From Amanita rubescens (taxonomy: Eukaryota > Basidiomycota > Agaricomycetes > Agaricales > Amanitaceae), in NCBI GenBank assembly GCA_015039365.1, contig WION01000003.1:124001-188000 (forward strand): a stretch of 64,000 nt of DNA, in the 5' to 3' direction. Both the position numbers and the translations under genes were made by a program. Below are positions 62,246 to 64,000 of the stretch, piece by piece; position 1 is the stretch's first letter; every line of letters begins with the position of its first letter. The notes under the pieces were generated by a model. The model ran no database searches. It saw nothing but the letters and a program-made list of their open reading frames with translations, and had not been told where the DNA came from.

Positions 62246-64000
62246 TTCTCTATACTTATGTTGACCCTTTACTGATACCCTTCTCTGTTCTCCGTTGTTT
62301 GCCACTTCAGGTTGGGATCTGAACTGTGATTACTAAAACCCGTATCCGTCACATACCATGTACGTCTCGTCAACCATTCACAAAACCGTGTCTCCCCAAT
62401 CCCTACCCGTAGCAATGATGAAGAAATAGATTAGAAGAAAGGAATAAAAGAGAAGCCATTTATCGTTATATTGCCGGCGTGATTTACATGAGCTTAGCAT
62501 GAGTTCCTCGCTGCGGATCCACGCATACGGTGCTTGTTGTAGCCTGCCGTAGTCCTGTCGTTCGCGATCACAACTGGCTTCTAGCTACGGTGGATCTGCC
62601 GAATAGAATCACATACTGCCGGTCCTGTTAGGCTCAGCCACGATGACAAATTCCGTGAAGGTCGGGGACCCTATGGTCCAGATATCATCGCTTTTGGTCA
62701 AAGTCTGACAGGTACTATGGCGGCACAGTCGAAGACGACATAGGCGAGCGACTGCCTCTTGAACATTATGTGAACATTGTGTCGCTTATCCGCGTTCACT
62801 TCCCTGTGCACAAGCCGCCCGGTCGTTTGTCTGGAATGGGTGGGCCTGCCTTCACTCGTCACTTTTAGGGTTGGTGATACGTTTCTTGCGCAGGTGTGGT
62901 ACCCTGTTTTTCTGAACCAGCTGGATATTAAGTACTGCCAGTTCATGGAATTGATGAGACCTAAGCACGTCTTGTAGGCGTGTCCTGTCGGACTGGTTTT
63001 ACGCCATTACGATGCAGAGGTTGTGTAAATATACGGCTGTCCTTGTGCCGAGGCAGTGGGAGTGATAGGACATCGCACACCGCCTCCAAGCCTCGTGCTT
63101 CACCTTCGAGTTGTTCTTAAATGTCGAGGTTCGAAAGCTGTTCTGTGCTATGCAAAAATCTGGAGCCTCCTTCACTCTGTAGTGGACTACGAATCACGGA
63201 TTAACGACCGTCGACTTCGCCGTGTATATGCTATTACTCGTTTCTCACCTCCAAAGCTTATCAAAAGCTGTGTTAGTCCAGGGTATGCTCTAAACGTCGA
63301 CAGTGCTTGCGCCTCGGAATAGAAGGGTCTCCATTTGACGCATGGCTATCCTGAGATGGACTAGTTTTGCACGTCAGAACAACACATGCAGACTTCAAAG
63401 TCAAAAGTAAACATCATTCCTTCTAAGCTATAATAGGAAGTCCGAATCACCCGGGAAGACATCCCCAAATGGTTATACAGTTACAATGCGGCGTCTTCGA
63501 TTGCTCCACTCGATATTACTATGGATCGCTGGAGCCGCACATCACAATGCACACTAAGAATAGAAAGTGTGAGGGTCGCATTTTTCTGGTCTTTAACGGT
63601 TCACACTGGATACCACGGACGAAAGTATGGAGACCGCTATTGTCCTCAGAGATTACAGGGCGGGTGGCTGAAAAATATCATACGTGCCACCATCAAGCCC
63701 TGCCTAGGGGGCCGCCTATCTAAGAACAAGGCGGTACGTAATATTTATGTACATACTGTGCCCGGGAATCTACGGAGATTGGTAGTTCCACAATTTCAAA
63801 CTTTCAACCGACTACTCACCCGTCTCTTTGTTACCCTTCGTTCGCTGAATTATTTGACTGCCAATCGTGTTCCAAACGAACTGCGCCGGCGACCTGAAGC
63901 GATTGTGTGCTAATTCAGCGGGCTCTTCAATCAGAAGCGTCGTAAACTTGGACGATCTAAATACGCAGTCAGCGCGCTTGGCGAAACGAGCGGAGAGTCG
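62246..64000. other. Right-hand interval without a recognised gene
   Basis: Only short frames with no recognisable family or splice partner are present. A plus-strand frame at 63521-63913 (130 codons, basic, ending RRRPEAIVC) has no supporting feature. The end of the window may cut a gene lying further right. Confidence 0.4.

Noticed and set aside
63521..63913. 130-codon basic frame near the right edge
   Set aside because: No recognisable domain, no splice support, and composition is not convincing.

Overview
The window is nuclear DNA of a filamentous basidiomycete, most likely an Agaricomycete. The genes are densely packed on both strands and cut by many 45-65 bp introns with GT..AG ends. 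They encode eukaryotic products (ORC3, PAM17, mitochondrial mL54, AHA1, an Asi-type RING protein, an SH3 membrane protein pair) together with families typical of mushroom-forming fungi: DUF6534 membrane proteins, a sesquiterpene-synthase-like enzyme and a KDZ-transposon-like relic. I rebuilt exon structures by hand. For the multi-exon genes given with exon lists, the exon lengths sum to a multiple of three and the phases match, which is the main internal support for the models. I recognised no rRNA, tRNA or CRISPR.

Layout. 0-5 kb: a broken copy of one exon of a RING gene, a single-pass membrane protein, then the full RING gene (Asi1/Asi3-like). 5-9.8 kb: two intact DUF6534 genes (copies A and B) and a WD40 relic. 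10-15.7 kb: a large SNF2 ATPase divergent from PAM17. 16-24.4 kb: an SH3 membrane protein, an unusual CCCH zinc finger-ankyrin-ClpB-type AAA+ gene divergent from a glutaredoxin-like (DUF836) gene, a CCHC/PSP-type RNA-processing-like gene that overlaps it, and a small orphan gene. 24.4-31.9 kb: a repeat- and relic-rich interval (inverted repeat, truncated DUF6534 copy F, 50-bp tandem repeats, a broken BiP-like HSP70, an orphan gene, a KDZ-like fragment, about 185-bp tandem repeats, and an interrupted DUF6534 copy). 31.9-42.3 kb: DUF6534 copy C, an F-box/WD40 gene, an ICMT-like methyltransferase, DUF6534 copies G (broken) and H (intact), and a SET/MYND gene. 42.2-50.1 kb: two tandem copies of a roughly 4-kb block, each with the tail of the SET gene, a WD40 scrap and one intact DUF6534 gene (D and E). 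50.4-64 kb: mL54 divergent from ORC3, a second SH3 membrane protein, a DUF3429 mitochondrial protein, a terpene synthase, and AHA1.

How it fits together. The housekeeping genes look single-copy, and several are arranged head-to-head with 76-290 bp between start codons. Between them lies a local expansion of eight DUF6534 seven-helix-like membrane genes or relics. Its duplications have dragged along pieces of the neighbouring F-box/WD40 and SET genes, which gives a readable history of segmental duplication, inversion and insertion. The points most worth checking are this cluster, the CCCH-ANK-AAA+ fusion, and the chimeric copy C, which has gained a new 5' end from inserted DNA.
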